The notes under the pieces are model-generated. The model did no database searches. It saw only the letters and a program-made list of their open reading frames with translations, and was not told where the DNA came from. Both the position numbers and the translations under genes were made by a program. DNA of 64,000 nucleotides from Trinickia mobilis (GTDB lineage Bacteria > Pseudomonadota > Gammaproteobacteria > Burkholderiales > Burkholderiaceae), in assembly GCF_017315705.1 (NCBI RefSeq), contig NZ_JAFLRF010000002.1, forward strand, positions 415,548 through 479,547, read 5' to 3'. Positions 34,483-43,720 of the stretch are shown here, piece by piece (within the stretch, counting starts at the first letter, position 1; every line of letters starts with the position of its first letter).

Positions 34483-35553
34483 ATGAAAATGACCAATGTA
34501 CAGCCGGCCCGTCATCCGAATCCCACGACCAAAGCGTCGGCGCTGGCCTACCTGATATTCGATCGTCCGGACCTCGAGAAAGCCGAGCAGTTTCTCGCTG
34601 ACTTCGGACTCCAACCTGTCTCATGGGATGAATCGCAACTACTTTTGCGGGGCACAGGCGCCGCGCATTTCTGTTACGTGGTCCGCAAGGCGCCAAAGGC
34701 GCGGTTCGTCGGTTTCGGACTACAGCTCGACAGCAAAGCCGATCTGGACGCGCTTGCAAGGATCTCTGGCGCTTCGGGGGTGGAACCGTCCCCTTGGCCG
34801 GGCGGCGGCTACTACGTGCGACTCACCGATCCCTCCGGCTTTCGCGTCGACGCCATAGCGGGACAGACGCCTGCCGTGTTCTTGCCGCATCGTCCGCCGT
34901 TGCGATTCAACTCCGTTGATGCGACGGTCCGCATCAACGGGACGCAGCGGCCACCCACGGGTGCGCCGGAGGTCATCAAGCTGGGACATGTCGTACTGGA
35001 ATTGGCGGACTTTCAGGAGACTTGCGCATGGTACACGCAGCATTTCGGGTTCATCCCGAGCGATGTGCAGGTGCTTCCGGACGGCTCGCCGGCCGTTGCT
35101 TTCATGCGGCTCGATCGTGGTGATCGGCCCGCCGATCACCACACACTCGCACTGGCCCAAGGGTTCGTGCCGACTTATAGCCACAGCGCCTATGAATTGG
35201 TAGACGCCGATGCGCTCGGTATGGGGAACCGCGTTCTGCGCGAGAAAGGGTGGACGCACGCTTGGGGAATCGGGCGGCACATCCTTGGCAGCCAGGTCTT
35301 CGATTACTGGCAGGACCCGTGGGGCGACAAACACGAGCACTACTGCGACGGCGACCTGTTCACGGCTGACAAGCCGACGGGCACGCACGACGTGAGCCGC
35401 GAAGCAATGGCCCAATGGGGGCCAACGATGCCACGCACCTTTACGAAGCCAAAGTTCACGCCGTCCAGCTTGATGGCGCTGTTTCGCAACCTGCGCCGTA
35501 GCCCTGACTTGACGGTAAGAAAGCTTTTGACGCTGGCCAAGATTTTTGCCTGA
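34483..35553 (+). CDS. Extradiol-type ring-cleavage dioxygenase (VOC superfamily)
   Basis: A 356-residue protein with two VOC modules, the layout of type I extradiol dioxygenases such as BphC. The C-terminal module carries candidate Fe(II) ligands: His in KLGHVVLELADF, His in DHHTLALAQGF, and Glu in DPWGDKHEHYCDGDLF. The N-terminal module starts ALAYLIFDRPDLEKAEQFLA and has lost such residues, as usual. Cleavage of a catechol next to its hydroxyls is the family reaction. A C-terminal extension of about 60 residues (KPKFTPSSLMALFRNLRR) is less common. It lies 12 bp after the monooxygenase gene and 37 bp before the FAH gene. Confidence 0.82.
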   Translation: MKMTNVQPARHPNPTTKASALAYLIFDRPDLEKAEQFLADFGLQPVSWDESQLLLRGTGAAHFCYVVRKAPKARFVGFGLQLDSKADLDALARISGASGVEPSPWPGGGYYVRLTDPSGFRVDAIAGQTPAVFLPHRPPLRFNSVDATVRINGTQRPPTGAPEVIKLGHVVLELADFQETCAWYTQHFGFIPSDVQVLPDGSPAVAFMRLDRGDRPADHHTLALAQGFVPTYSHSAYELVDADALGMGNRVLREKGWTHAWGIGRHILGSQVFDYWQDPWGDKHEHYCDGDLFTADKPTGTHDVSREAMAQWGPTMPRTFTKPKFTPSSLMALFRNLRRSPDLTVRKLLTLAKIFA

Positions 35554-35590
35554 AGGCCAACCGATTTCCTGACACACGAGAGACGCACAT

Positions 35591-36547
35591 ATGTCACTGC
35601 ACGTTCTGCATTACAAGCACCAAGGCCGCGCCCAATGGGGTGTGGTCAGCAAGGGTGTCATTACGCCGATCCCGGGCGACTTCAAGACGACCGCCGATTT
35701 TGTTGAAGCCAATCCGGTCGAAAGGCTGAGCGTGCTCAGCGGTCCAACGATTCCGGAATCCGAGGTGGAATGGCTGTCGCCCGTCACCGCCAATCAGCAA
35801 TTCATTTGCCAAGGGGCGAACTACAGGCAGCACATGATCGAGTCGGGCATGGACCCGGATGCGAAGAAGTTCAACATGATCTTCACGAAGGCGACAAGTT
35901 GCATCGTCTCCGCCGACTCGCCGCTCGTGAAGCCCAAGCATGTGAAGTTCCTCGACTACGAGATCGAACTGGGCCTTGTGCTGAAGTGCGACATCACGTC
36001 CGGACGGACCATCACGGAAGAGGGCCTGCACGAGTACATCGCCGGCCTGGTGATCGTCAACGATTACTCCGCTCGCGACATCCAGATTCCCCAGATGCAG
36101 TTCTACAAGGGCAAGAGCTATCGCACGTTCGGGCCGGTCGGCCCTTACCTGTGCTTGCTCGAGCAGCGCGATATCCCGACGCTCAAGGCGCTCGACCTCA
36201 CCTTGACAGTCAATGACGAGGTTCGCCAGAAGGACTCGACGGCAAATCTGGTCTACGGCCCGGCGGAGACCTTGACGGAGCTTTCCAGCGTGCACGATCT
36301 TCGCACCGGGGATCTGATCGCAACGGGCACGCCCGCCGGTTGCGCACTGAGCATTCCGTCACCCGAAAAGATGCGCGCGGCGGCGCAGTTGCCTGAAGCG
36401 GAAAAATGGCGGCTCTTCATAGAGATGCAGGCGCAAAGGCCGCAGTATCTGCGGGCGGGTGACCTCGTGGAGGCGCGTATCACGAGCGTCGACGGGTCGA
36501 TCAATCTCGGTGTCCAGCACAACCTTGTCGTAGACGAGGCAGCATGA
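35591..36547 (+). CDS. Fumarylacetoacetate hydrolase-family enzyme
   Basis: A 318-residue protein. The metal site is visible as DYEIELGLVLKCDI (E-x-E-L), with VNDYSARDIQIPQMQFYKGK and TFGPVGPYL, and a late GDLIATGTPAGCALSIPS. FAH-fold enzymes hydrolyse or hydrate the C-C bond of ring-cleavage products, for instance vinylogous keto acids. In this position it is likely to act on the product of the extradiol dioxygenase. It overlaps the following acyl-CoA ligase by 4 bp (ATGA) and is therefore translationally coupled. A GAGAGACGC lies before ATG 35591. Confidence 0.88.
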   Translation: MSLHVLHYKHQGRAQWGVVSKGVITPIPGDFKTTADFVEANPVERLSVLSGPTIPESEVEWLSPVTANQQFICQGANYRQHMIESGMDPDAKKFNMIFTKATSCIVSADSPLVKPKHVKFLDYEIELGLVLKCDITSGRTITEEGLHEYIAGLVIVNDYSARDIQIPQMQFYKGKSYRTFGPVGPYLCLLEQRDIPTLKALDLTLTVNDEVRQKDSTANLVYGPAETLTELSSVHDLRTGDLIATGTPAGCALSIPSPEKMRAAAQLPEAEKWRLFIEMQAQRPQYLRAGDLVEARITSVDGSINLGVQHNLVVDEAA

Positions 36548-38520
36548 AAGGCATCGCGACCCGGAAAGACGTTCTTGCGATCGAAGCGCAAGGGCTGCCG
36601 GCTGACCTCCCGGTCAGCACATACGTGATGATCCGTCGCGCCGCGGCTATCGATCCGTCGGCGCCTGCGCTCTCGTTTTTTCTGACCGCGGACGCTCATC
36701 GGGATGCGGAGTGTTGGACCTACGGCGAACTGGTACGTGATATTACGCGTACCGCGAACATGTTCACACGCCTTGGTGTACGCCGGGATTCCGTAGTTGC
36801 ATATGTTCTTCCGAATCTTCCAGAAACGCATTTCGTGATCTGGGGAGCGGAAGCGGCCGGCATCGTCTGCGCGATTAACCCTTTGCTCGAAGGCGGGGCG
36901 ATTGCCGAGTTGCTCAACGCATCGGGGGCCAGTGTACTGGTGACGCTCGCGCCGTTTCCGGGAACCGATATTTGGCAAAAGGTGCACGCAGTCATCGACA
37001 AGATCACGTCTTTGCAACATGTGGTGCTCGTGAATCTGGCCGAACGCGTCCCGGGGGCAGCACGTTTCGCAGCGCGGATGCTGCAACGTGGCGAGTGCTT
37101 GAGGCTGCACGGAAAGGGGGGGATGCGCAGCGCGGTTCCAGCGCACATCGAGATCCACGACTTCGGCACTACCATTGCGCAGGAGTCTGGGACAGCGCTC
37201 CGTAGTGAGCGGCACTTCCTCGCCGACGATGTGTCGTCGTACTTCTGTACAGGTGGGACGACCGGGCTGCCGAAAATCGCGATGCGCTGTCACGGCAACG
37301 AAGTGGCCAACGCCTGGAGCACGGGTCAATTCTTCGGCGAAAGCATCGGGCCAGGCAAGACGCTTTTCTGCGGACTCCCACTCTTTCACGTGAATGCCGT
37401 GATGGCGACGGGTCTGTTGCCTTTCTCCAAAGGCGCGCATGTTGTGCTCGGCACGCCACAAGGCTATCGAGGCGATGGTGTTGTCAAACATTTCTGGGAA
37501 ATCGTCGAGCACTACCGCATCAATTTCTTTAGCGGTGTCCCGACGCTTTATGCGGGGTTACTCGATATTCCTGTCGGCGAGCGCGATGTGAGTTCGCTGG
37601 AGTATGGGCTGTGCGGTGCGGCTCCCATGCCGGTCGAAGTTTTCCGGTCCTTTCAGGAAACGACGCGGATCCGGATTCTCGAGGGCTATGGCCTGACCGA
37701 GGGGACCTGCGTGAGCAGTGCCAATCCGCCGTTGGGGGAGCGGAGGCTCGGATCGATTGGGCTTCGCATCCCTGGCCAGGAGATGAAAGCCATCATTGTA
37801 GACGCTGACGGACGATATGTACGGAATTGCGAGACCGACGAGGTCGGTCTGCTTGCTATTTCCGGCCCGAACGTCTTTCTCGGATATATCGAGCCAGAGC
37901 AGAACAAGGGCCTCTGGCTGGACCTTGGCGATGGTAGGCGCTGGCTTAATACCGGCGACCTCGGGCGTTGCGATGCTGAAGGGTATTTCTGGCTGACTGG
38001 CCGCAGGAAGGACTTGATCATTCGCGGCGGTCACAACATCGATCCCGCCGCAATAGAGGAACCGCTTCATCGCCATCCCGCCGTCCAGATTGCTGCGGCG
38101 GTAGGTCGTCCCGATGCACATGCTGGCGAGTTGCCGATTGCTTATGTCCAACTCAAGCCGGGTGCAACCACGACTGTAGACGAACTCATCGAGTATGTGC
38201 GACGCGAGATTGGCGAGCGTGCAGCGCTGCCTAAGCAGATCAAAATCCTCGACGTGATGCCGCTTACCGGGGTGGGCAAAATTTTCAAGCTGGAACTGAA
38301 GCGGCGCGAAACGGTGGACGCACTACGCTCGGCACTCTCGGAGGCCGGTGTCGAGGGGGCAACCGTGAGTGTCAGTGAAGACACGTCGCGTGGAATTGCA
38401 CTTCATGTCGAATTTTCCGACCCGGCGCTCGTGGCACTAGCGACGTCGGTGCTCGGCCGATTTCCGTTTGCATTTTCGATTTCCATCAACCCGGCGCATT
38501 CCGTTGCACCCCTAGATTAA
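36544..38520 (+). CDS. Acyl- or aryl-CoA ligase (AMP-binding family)
   Basis: A 658-residue adenylate-forming enzyme. The P-loop motif is YFCTGGTTGLPK (about residues 232-243), followed by YGLCGAAPMPVEVFRSFQ, RILEGYGLTEGTC, WLNTGDLGRCDAEGYFWLTG and GRRKDLIIRGGHNIDPAAIE. The catalytic Lys lies in TGVGKIFKLELKR. It activates a carboxylic acid to its CoA thioester with ATP. The last 60 residues (after ELKRRETVD) form an extra segment beyond the usual ligase end. It would activate the acid released by the upstream cleavage steps, or the starting acid of the pathway. It is the last gene before a gap of 450 bp. Confidence 0.9.
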   Translation: MKGIATRKDVLAIEAQGLPADLPVSTYVMIRRAAAIDPSAPALSFFLTADAHRDAECWTYGELVRDITRTANMFTRLGVRRDSVVAYVLPNLPETHFVIWGAEAAGIVCAINPLLEGGAIAELLNASGASVLVTLAPFPGTDIWQKVHAVIDKITSLQHVVLVNLAERVPGAARFAARMLQRGECLRLHGKGGMRSAVPAHIEIHDFGTTIAQESGTALRSERHFLADDVSSYFCTGGTTGLPKIAMRCHGNEVANAWSTGQFFGESIGPGKTLFCGLPLFHVNAVMATGLLPFSKGAHVVLGTPQGYRGDGVVKHFWEIVEHYRINFFSGVPTLYAGLLDIPVGERDVSSLEYGLCGAAPMPVEVFRSFQETTRIRILEGYGLTEGTCVSSANPPLGERRLGSIGLRIPGQEMKAIIVDADGRYVRNCETDEVGLLAISGPNVFLGYIEPEQNKGLWLDLGDGRRWLNTGDLGRCDAEGYFWLTGRRKDLIIRGGHNIDPAAIEEPLHRHPAVQIAAAVGRPDAHAGELPIAYVQLKPGATTTVDELIEYVRREIGERAALPKQIKILDVMPLTGVGKIFKLELKRRETVDALRSALSEAGVEGATVSVSEDTSRGIALHVEFSDPALVALATSVLGRFPFAFSISINPAHSVAPLD

Positions 38521-38608
38521 AGGTTAATCACCGCCTATGCGTCCCCGCTCGGCATTCAAAATGTAATTTCATAGAGTTAGTAGTGCAAAATTATTTAAAC
38601 GAGAGGAA

Positions 38609-38846
38609 GTGGGTGTTGCATTAACAAGGTCCTCGCGTTTGCTGATCGAAAAATGGCTCGGGCCAGCTCGTTCATGGCCGATTGGGGTTGCCCGATTCGG
38701 TCGTGCATGTGCGGATCGGGGGCTATGTACGTATTGAGATTTCGCTGCCGACAAGCCCGATTGGTTTCTTTTTCTCTCGACACCGCGACGGTGCGTGATG
38801 CCTGTTCTCGGGCGAGGCAGAACACTCGGCCATGCACGCTTACTAG
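38609..38846 (+). pseudogene. Small hypothetical protein, FFFRH family, copy 2, degenerate
   Basis: From GTG 38609, preceded by GAGAGGA, one frame reads LLIEKWLGPARSWPIGVARF and CADRG, matching the first half of the intact copy at 49378-49626 (LVEKWLAPGPGGRIRVVRFG). The frame then stops. The next frame continues with VRIEISLPTSPIGFFFSRHR and DGA, a TGA where the other copies have Trp, then CLFSGEAEHSAMHAY. So it has a frameshift and a Trp-to-stop change. The 450-bp gap between the ligase and ompW genes holds nothing else that I recognise. Confidence 0.7.
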
Positions 38847-38969
38847 AGTTCAGGGCCTTGGAGGCATGCGGTACCCGCTACAAGTCGCGGAGCACGAGTG
38901 AGTGCCCGGTTCGAACGGTATCCCCACGGATTTATAAGAATTTTCACACCAAGAGACAGGACGAGACAC

Positions 38970-39710
38970 ATGAGGATCTATAGGAGAACGGTCAGCTCTG
39001 CTGCCGTGGTGGCTTCCATCTGCGTGGCTGCATTTACCGATAATGCAAATGCTCAGTCGGCCGGAAGCGCGACGCTATCAGTAGGTTGGCTCCACGTCGC
39101 GCCGCAGGGCGATGCAACGCCGCTGACGGTGGAAACTGTTGGCGGCGTGCCGGTGAATCAACAACTGGTCGGTAGCGGGGCGCACGCGACCTCCACGGAT
39201 ACGATAGGGATTACCACGGAGTACTACGTCACGGATAAAATCGGTGTCGCGCTGCTTTATGGACTCCCACTCAAAGTAAATCTGGTTGGCAATGGGACGC
39301 TCCAGAAGTACGGCACCCTCGGCTCAACGACGCCGATGCCGCCCGCCCTCGACCTTCGATACCACCTGTTTTCGGCCGAGTCGAAATTCCGTCCATTCAT
39401 CGGACTAGGTGTGAACTACACGTGGTTCACACAGGTCCGGGCGACCAACAGCCAGTTTATTACCGATAGTTTTGGTCCCGGCGGTTCCGCACACGCGACG
39501 CTCAGTTCATCGTGGAATCCGGTATTTGAACTTGGGGCAAATTACGCGATTACAAAACACTGGTCTGTCGGTGCCTCTCTTAACTACATTCCGGTGAAGA
39601 CAAACCTTACGCTATACGGGCAGACCGCAATGGGAACGCAGATCGTGTCCAAATCGACGCTTCGACTCAATCCCCTTAGCGTCTTCTTGAACGTTGGCTA
39701 TACGTTTTAG
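38970..39710 (+). CDS. OmpW-family outer-membrane protein
   Basis: A 246-residue exported protein. The signal peptide runs to about residue 27 (SSAAVVASICVAAFTDNANA). The mature chain has amphipathic strands: SATLSVGWLHVAPQGDATPL, DTIGITTEYYVTDKIGVALL, FRPFIGLGVNYTWFTQVRAT and the closing LNPLSVFLNVGYTF with a terminal Phe. This is the 8-strand OmpW barrel, which has a hydrophobic channel and often occurs with genes for degradation of naphthalene, alkanes and other hydrophobic compounds. It probably admits the cluster's substrate. ATG 38970 gives a normal signal peptide; upstream starts do not. Confidence 0.9.
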   Translation: MRIYRRTVSSAAVVASICVAAFTDNANAQSAGSATLSVGWLHVAPQGDATPLTVETVGGVPVNQQLVGSGAHATSTDTIGITTEYYVTDKIGVALLYGLPLKVNLVGNGTLQKYGTLGSTTPMPPALDLRYHLFSAESKFRPFIGLGVNYTWFTQVRATNSQFITDSFGPGGSAHATLSSSWNPVFELGANYAITKHWSVGASLNYIPVKTNLTLYGQTAMGTQIVSKSTLRLNPLSVFLNVGYTF

Positions 39711-39774
39711 CCACGCTGCTCCAAAGCGACCCGACCTTCCCTGGACTCTAACCCGCAACCCCGCAAAACCCGCG

Positions 39775-39805
39775 TTCTCCCGAGCTGCTCACCACCTCGG
39801 GAGAA
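39775..39805. repeat. Perfect 10-bp inverted repeat between ompW and the molybdoenzyme gene
   Basis: TTCTCCCGAG at 39775-39784 and CTCGGGAGAA at 39796-39805 with an 11-base loop, 65 bp after the ompW stop. No T run follows. It may reduce transcription into the next gene, stabilise the ompW message, or bind a regulator. Confidence 0.55.
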
Positions 39806-39865
39806 ACGGTCGGTTATTCCCTGATACCACCGTCTACGCACCAAAGCTTCATTTTGGATCGAACG

Positions 39866-42844
39866 ATGAAACGACAGGTCCTGAAGACCATTCTCTATGC
39901 CTTGCCAAAGATCCTTGGCCTGACGGCACGCCGCTTCCCCGCCTATCGTGATCGCCTTAAGGAGCGTGATCTCGTCGCCTGGATTGGGCTCATGGATGAA
40001 AGCGTCGGCCGCGTCATCGAGATCAAGAATGGCCGCATTCGGTCACGCGCCGGCAAGCGTTCGCGGCCCGACGTGCGCATGGCCTTTAAGGATGTCGCCA
40101 CCGCCCTGAAGTTTCTTTCGCCCAATCCGGACCCGGGCGAAATCATCCACGCCGCCAAGAACTTCAAGGTGGTGACCGACGGCGAGGACGAGTTGTTGGT
40201 TTGGCTCATGCAAACTCTGGGCATGATGAAGACCGTCGGTCTGCCGATGGGCACGCCCATGCGTGACGGCACCCGCCGCTACACCACCTGCACCAATGGC
40301 GGACCGCTCTTCGTCTACGTCAAGGATGGCCGCATCGTCCGCGTGACCCCCATCGAACTGGACAATACTGATCCGCCAAGTTGGGTGATCGAGGCGCGCG
40401 GACGCCGCTTCAGTCCGCCACGGCGTGGATTGGTCGCGCCTCACGCCTTGACGCTCAAGTCGCTGGTTTACTCTGACAAGCGAATCCTTCATCCCATGAA
40501 GCGGGTCGACTTCGACCCCGACGGTGAACGCAATCCCCAGAACCGAGGCAAGTCCGGCTACGTGTCTATCAGCTGGGATGAGGCTCTGGACATCGTTGCC
40601 AAGGAGATTAACCGACAGAAGCGCGTTCACGGTCCCGGTTCGATCACATTCCCAATGTCGTCCCACCACCAGTGGGGCAACGTCGGCTACTACCTCAGCG
40701 CGCTGACGCGCTTTGCTAACCTGATTGGCTTCACCCGCGTCGCCGCGAATCCAGACAGCTGGGAAGGTTGGTACTGGGGCGCCATGCATCATTTCGGCAA
40801 CTCGATGCGCATCGGTGTGCCCTCCGGCTATGGCGGCGTCGAGGATGGTCTCAAGGAAGCCGACATGATCGTCTTCTGGTCCTGCGACCCCGAGAGCACC
40901 AATGGGGCCTATGCGGGATTTGAGGGGACGCCGCGACGTTTGTGGGCCAAGGAACTCGGCATTGAGTTCGTTCATATCGACCCACACTGCAACCCTACCG
41001 CCCAGCTGCTGGGCGGGCGCTGGATTCCGATCCGACCGCAAACCGATGCCGCCTTGGCGACCGCCATCATGTACGTATGGGCGGTGGAGGGTCTGTACGA
41101 CAAGGCTTATGTTGCCACCCGCACGACAGGATTCGATGAGTGGAGGGCGTATCTTCTCGGTGAATCCGACAGTATTCCCAAGACTCCCGAGTGGCAGGAA
41201 AGCGAGACCGGCGTGCCCGCCAAAGACGTTCGCGCGCTTGCGCGCCTATGGGGAAATAAGAAGGTCCATTTGGCCGTTGGGATGACCGGCGCGGGATTTG
41301 GCGGCGCGGGCCGCGGGGCGACTGGAGCGCAATGGGCGCGCTGCATGATCATGATGATGGCCATGCAGGGCTGGGGCAAGCCGGGAGTCAATTTCGGCTG
41401 CCTCGAGGTCGGTGCCCCCCACGATCTCCAATTCTACTTTCCGGGCTACGCGGACGGCGGCATTTCCGGGGACCTGGCGTGGACCGCCAACGCGGTGAAC
41501 AACTATCAGCGCATGCCGCACATCTTGACCATGAATCCGGTCAAGCAAATGGTGCCGCGGCAGCAATTGCCCGATGCCATCCTCAACGGGCACGCCACCG
41601 GCTACCTCTGGGACGGGATGTCCCAGGAAGCCCAGTTTGCGCCGTTCAGCTACCCCATGCCCGGCTATTCGCCGATCCATATGATTTACCGCTACGGTGG
41701 GTCCGCCTTCAGCACCGTGACCAATTCCGGACGCTGGGCCGACGCCTATCGGCACACGAGCATCGAGTTCGTCGTCAACCAGTCGATCTGGATGGAGGGC
41801 GAGGCTCCGTTCGCCGACATCATCCTACCGGCGTGCACTCCGCTGGAGCGCTGGGATATCGGCGAATGGGCGAATTCTGGTGGCTACGCCCACCATGGGT
41901 TTGGCACAGTGAATCATCGGATGCTGACGCTGCAGCACAAGTGCATCGAGCCTTTGGGCGAGTCCCGCTCCGATTATGACATTTTCACTGCCATCCTGAC
42001 GCGGCTGGGCCTGGGCGGGGTGTTCACTGAAGGATGCGGCGAGCTGGACTGGGTCAAGCGGGTGTTCGACTCCTCGGATCTGCCTGATCACATTTCGTGG
42101 CGCGAGTTCTGCCGCAAGGGCTATTTCGTCGTGCCGCCCGAAAAGCCAGAGTTGCGCCATCCCGTGGACATGCGTTGGTTCGCGGAGGGCCGGCGAAAGG
42201 ACTTGCAAGAACCTCATCCGCTGCCGTCCCAGTTCGCCGAAAAGTTCGGCGTGGGCCTGCAGACGCCGAGCGGCAAGATCGAGTTCGTGCCGGAGTTACT
42301 GAAGCGGCACACTGCGGACAATCCCGATCGGCCACCGCTCAACCGATATATCCCATCCTGGGAGGGCCTGCGCTCGGACCTGGCCCGGCGCTATCCGTTG
42401 CAGTTGATCGCCACGCACAGCCGCTACAGCTTCCATACCCATTGTGACGGCAAGAATTCCTCGGTCAACAGCGTCGAGGACCACCGCGCCCTGATAGGCG
42501 GTCACTGCTTCTGGCTACTGAGGCTCAGTCCGACCGACGCGGCCATCCGAGGCATTGCCCATCGCGACCTCGTCAAAGTGCATAACGACCGTGGAGCCGT
42601 GATCTGCGCGGCCGACGTCTCGCCGTTGGTTAGCGCGGGAGTGGTCAAGTCGTACGAGGCGAGCGCCGAATTTCAGCTAATCGAAATCGACGGCGAGCGC
42701 GTCGAGATCGGCGGTTGCATGAACGTGCTCACACCCGACCGGCCTCAAACCGCCGGCACCAGCAGCATGAGCCCGAATTCCTGCCTGGTGCAGGTCGAAA
42801 AGTGGCGAGGCGCCGAGGCGTTCATGCTCGGTCGCGCAGCGTGA
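39866..42844 (+). CDS. Molybdopterin oxidoreductase resembling pyrogallol-phloroglucinol transhydroxylase large subunit, with N-terminal SCP2-like extension
   Basis: About 992 residues. From about residue 140 it closely follows the large subunit of Pelobacter transhydroxylase as I know it: SSHHQWGNVGYYLSALTRFA, VAANPDSWEGWYWGAMHHFG (Asp-Ser-Trp at the Mo site; Ser is the reported Mo ligand), YFPGYADGGISGDLAW, MIYRYGGSAFSTVTNSGRWA, FVVNQSIWMEGEAPFADIIL. The reported catalytic His and Tyr positions also appear kept. No N-terminal Fe-S Cys motif is present, as in that family. The first 125 residues are extra: RVIEIKNGRIRSRAGKRSRP, DVRMAFKDVATALKFL and NFKVVTDGEDELLVW resemble an SCP2 lipid-binding fold. 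Moving hydroxyl groups between phenolic rings is the family reaction; the substrate here is unknown. No Tat signal is seen, so it is cytoplasmic. Confidence 0.85.
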   Translation: MKRQVLKTILYALPKILGLTARRFPAYRDRLKERDLVAWIGLMDESVGRVIEIKNGRIRSRAGKRSRPDVRMAFKDVATALKFLSPNPDPGEIIHAAKNFKVVTDGEDELLVWLMQTLGMMKTVGLPMGTPMRDGTRRYTTCTNGGPLFVYVKDGRIVRVTPIELDNTDPPSWVIEARGRRFSPPRRGLVAPHALTLKSLVYSDKRILHPMKRVDFDPDGERNPQNRGKSGYVSISWDEALDIVAKEINRQKRVHGPGSITFPMSSHHQWGNVGYYLSALTRFANLIGFTRVAANPDSWEGWYWGAMHHFGNSMRIGVPSGYGGVEDGLKEADMIVFWSCDPESTNGAYAGFEGTPRRLWAKELGIEFVHIDPHCNPTAQLLGGRWIPIRPQTDAALATAIMYVWAVEGLYDKAYVATRTTGFDEWRAYLLGESDSIPKTPEWQESETGVPAKDVRALARLWGNKKVHLAVGMTGAGFGGAGRGATGAQWARCMIMMMAMQGWGKPGVNFGCLEVGAPHDLQFYFPGYADGGISGDLAWTANAVNNYQRMPHILTMNPVKQMVPRQQLPDAILNGHATGYLWDGMSQEAQFAPFSYPMPGYSPIHMIYRYGGSAFSTVTNSGRWADAYRHTSIEFVVNQSIWMEGEAPFADIILPACTPLERWDIGEWANSGGYAHHGFGTVNHRMLTLQHKCIEPLGESRSDYDIFTAILTRLGLGGVFTEGCGELDWVKRVFDSSDLPDHISWREFCRKGYFVVPPEKPELRHPVDMRWFAEGRRKDLQEPHPLPSQFAEKFGVGLQTPSGKIEFVPELLKRHTADNPDRPPLNRYIPSWEGLRSDLARRYPLQLIATHSRYSFHTHCDGKNSSVNSVEDHRALIGGHCFWLLRLSPTDAAIRGIAHRDLVKVHNDRGAVICAADVSPLVSAGVVKSYEASAEFQLIEIDGERVEIGGCMNVLTPDRPQTAGTSSMSPNSCLVQVEKWRGAEAFMLGRAA

Positions 42845-42854
42845 GGAACATGGA

Positions 42855-43718
42855 ATGAGCAAGTGGAATCTGGTTATCAAAGTCGGGCGTTGCGAGAACT
42901 GCCAGAACTGTGTCATTGCCGCGCGGGACGAGCACGTCGGCAACGACTTCCCCGGTTATGCCGCGCCAGCCGCGGCTAACGCCGACAGCCCCGTGCGCAT
43001 CGTGCGCCGTGTTCAGGGCGACTCGCATATGGTCGAGACCACGTATCTGCCGGTCATGTGCAACCATTGTGACGAAGCGCCGTGCATGCGTGTGGGCGGT
43101 AGCGCCATTCGCAAGCGGGCCGACGGCATCGTCATTATCGATCCCGAGAAGGCGCGGGGCCGGAAGGACATCGTGAAGTCGTGCCCGTACAAGGCGATCG
43201 TCTGGAATGAAGAGCTGCAACTGCCGCAGACCTGGATCTTCGATGCCCATCTGCTCGATCAGGGTTGGCGCCAGCCGCGTTGCCAGCAGTCCTGTCCCAC
43301 CGACGTTTTCGAGACGGTCAGGCTCGATGACGCGGCGATGGCCGAGAAGGCTCGGCGCGAGGGACTCAAGGTATTGCGGCCCAACCTGGGCACGAAGCCG
43401 CGCGTGTGGTACAGCGGCCTCGAGCGCTGGGAAACCTGCTTCATCGGCGGAAGCGTCAGCGCGCGGATGGGAGATGTGGTCGAGTGCGTCACGGATGCGG
43501 TCGTTGCCCTGTACGTCGGCAATCGGAAGGTGGCCGAAACCGTCTCGGATGGCTTCGGCGATTTCCGGTTCGGTGGCCTGGCCAAGGAAAGCGGCATCTA
43601 CAGAGTCGAAATTCGTCATGCCCTCGGCAACGCCTGGCGCAATTGCGAATTGGCCGAAAGCGTTTACCTGGGCGAGATCAGGCTGGCCCAGTCGACAAAC
43701 GGCGCGGGGGGCGCGTGA
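42855..43718 (+). CDS. Iron-sulfur small subunit of the transhydroxylase-like enzyme
   Basis: A 287-residue ferredoxin-type subunit. Cys clusters are VGRCENCQNCVIAARDE, VMCNHCDEAPCMRVGG, IVKSCPYKAIVWN and RCQQSCPTDVFETV, which would bind three [4Fe-4S] clusters in the DMSO-reductase small-subunit manner. After about residue 190 a C-terminal transthyretin-like beta domain follows (MGDVVECVTDAVVALYVGNR, then FGDFRFGGLAKESGIYRVEI), the same extra domain known in the transhydroxylase beta subunit. It lies 10 bp after the large-subunit gene. No membrane anchor gene accompanies it, which fits a soluble heterodimer. Confidence 0.88.
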   Translation: MSKWNLVIKVGRCENCQNCVIAARDEHVGNDFPGYAAPAAANADSPVRIVRRVQGDSHMVETTYLPVMCNHCDEAPCMRVGGSAIRKRADGIVIIDPEKARGRKDIVKSCPYKAIVWNEELQLPQTWIFDAHLLDQGWRQPRCQQSCPTDVFETVRLDDAAMAEKARREGLKVLRPNLGTKPRVWYSGLERWETCFIGGSVSARMGDVVECVTDAVVALYVGNRKVAETVSDGFGDFRFGGLAKESGIYRVEIRHALGNAWRNCELAESVYLGEIRLAQSTNGAGGA

Positions 43719-43720
43719 TC

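Noticed and set aside
38898..38940. TpsiC-like GGTTCGAAC suggesting a tRNA
   Set aside because: No acceptor stem, D arm or anticodon arm can be folded around it.
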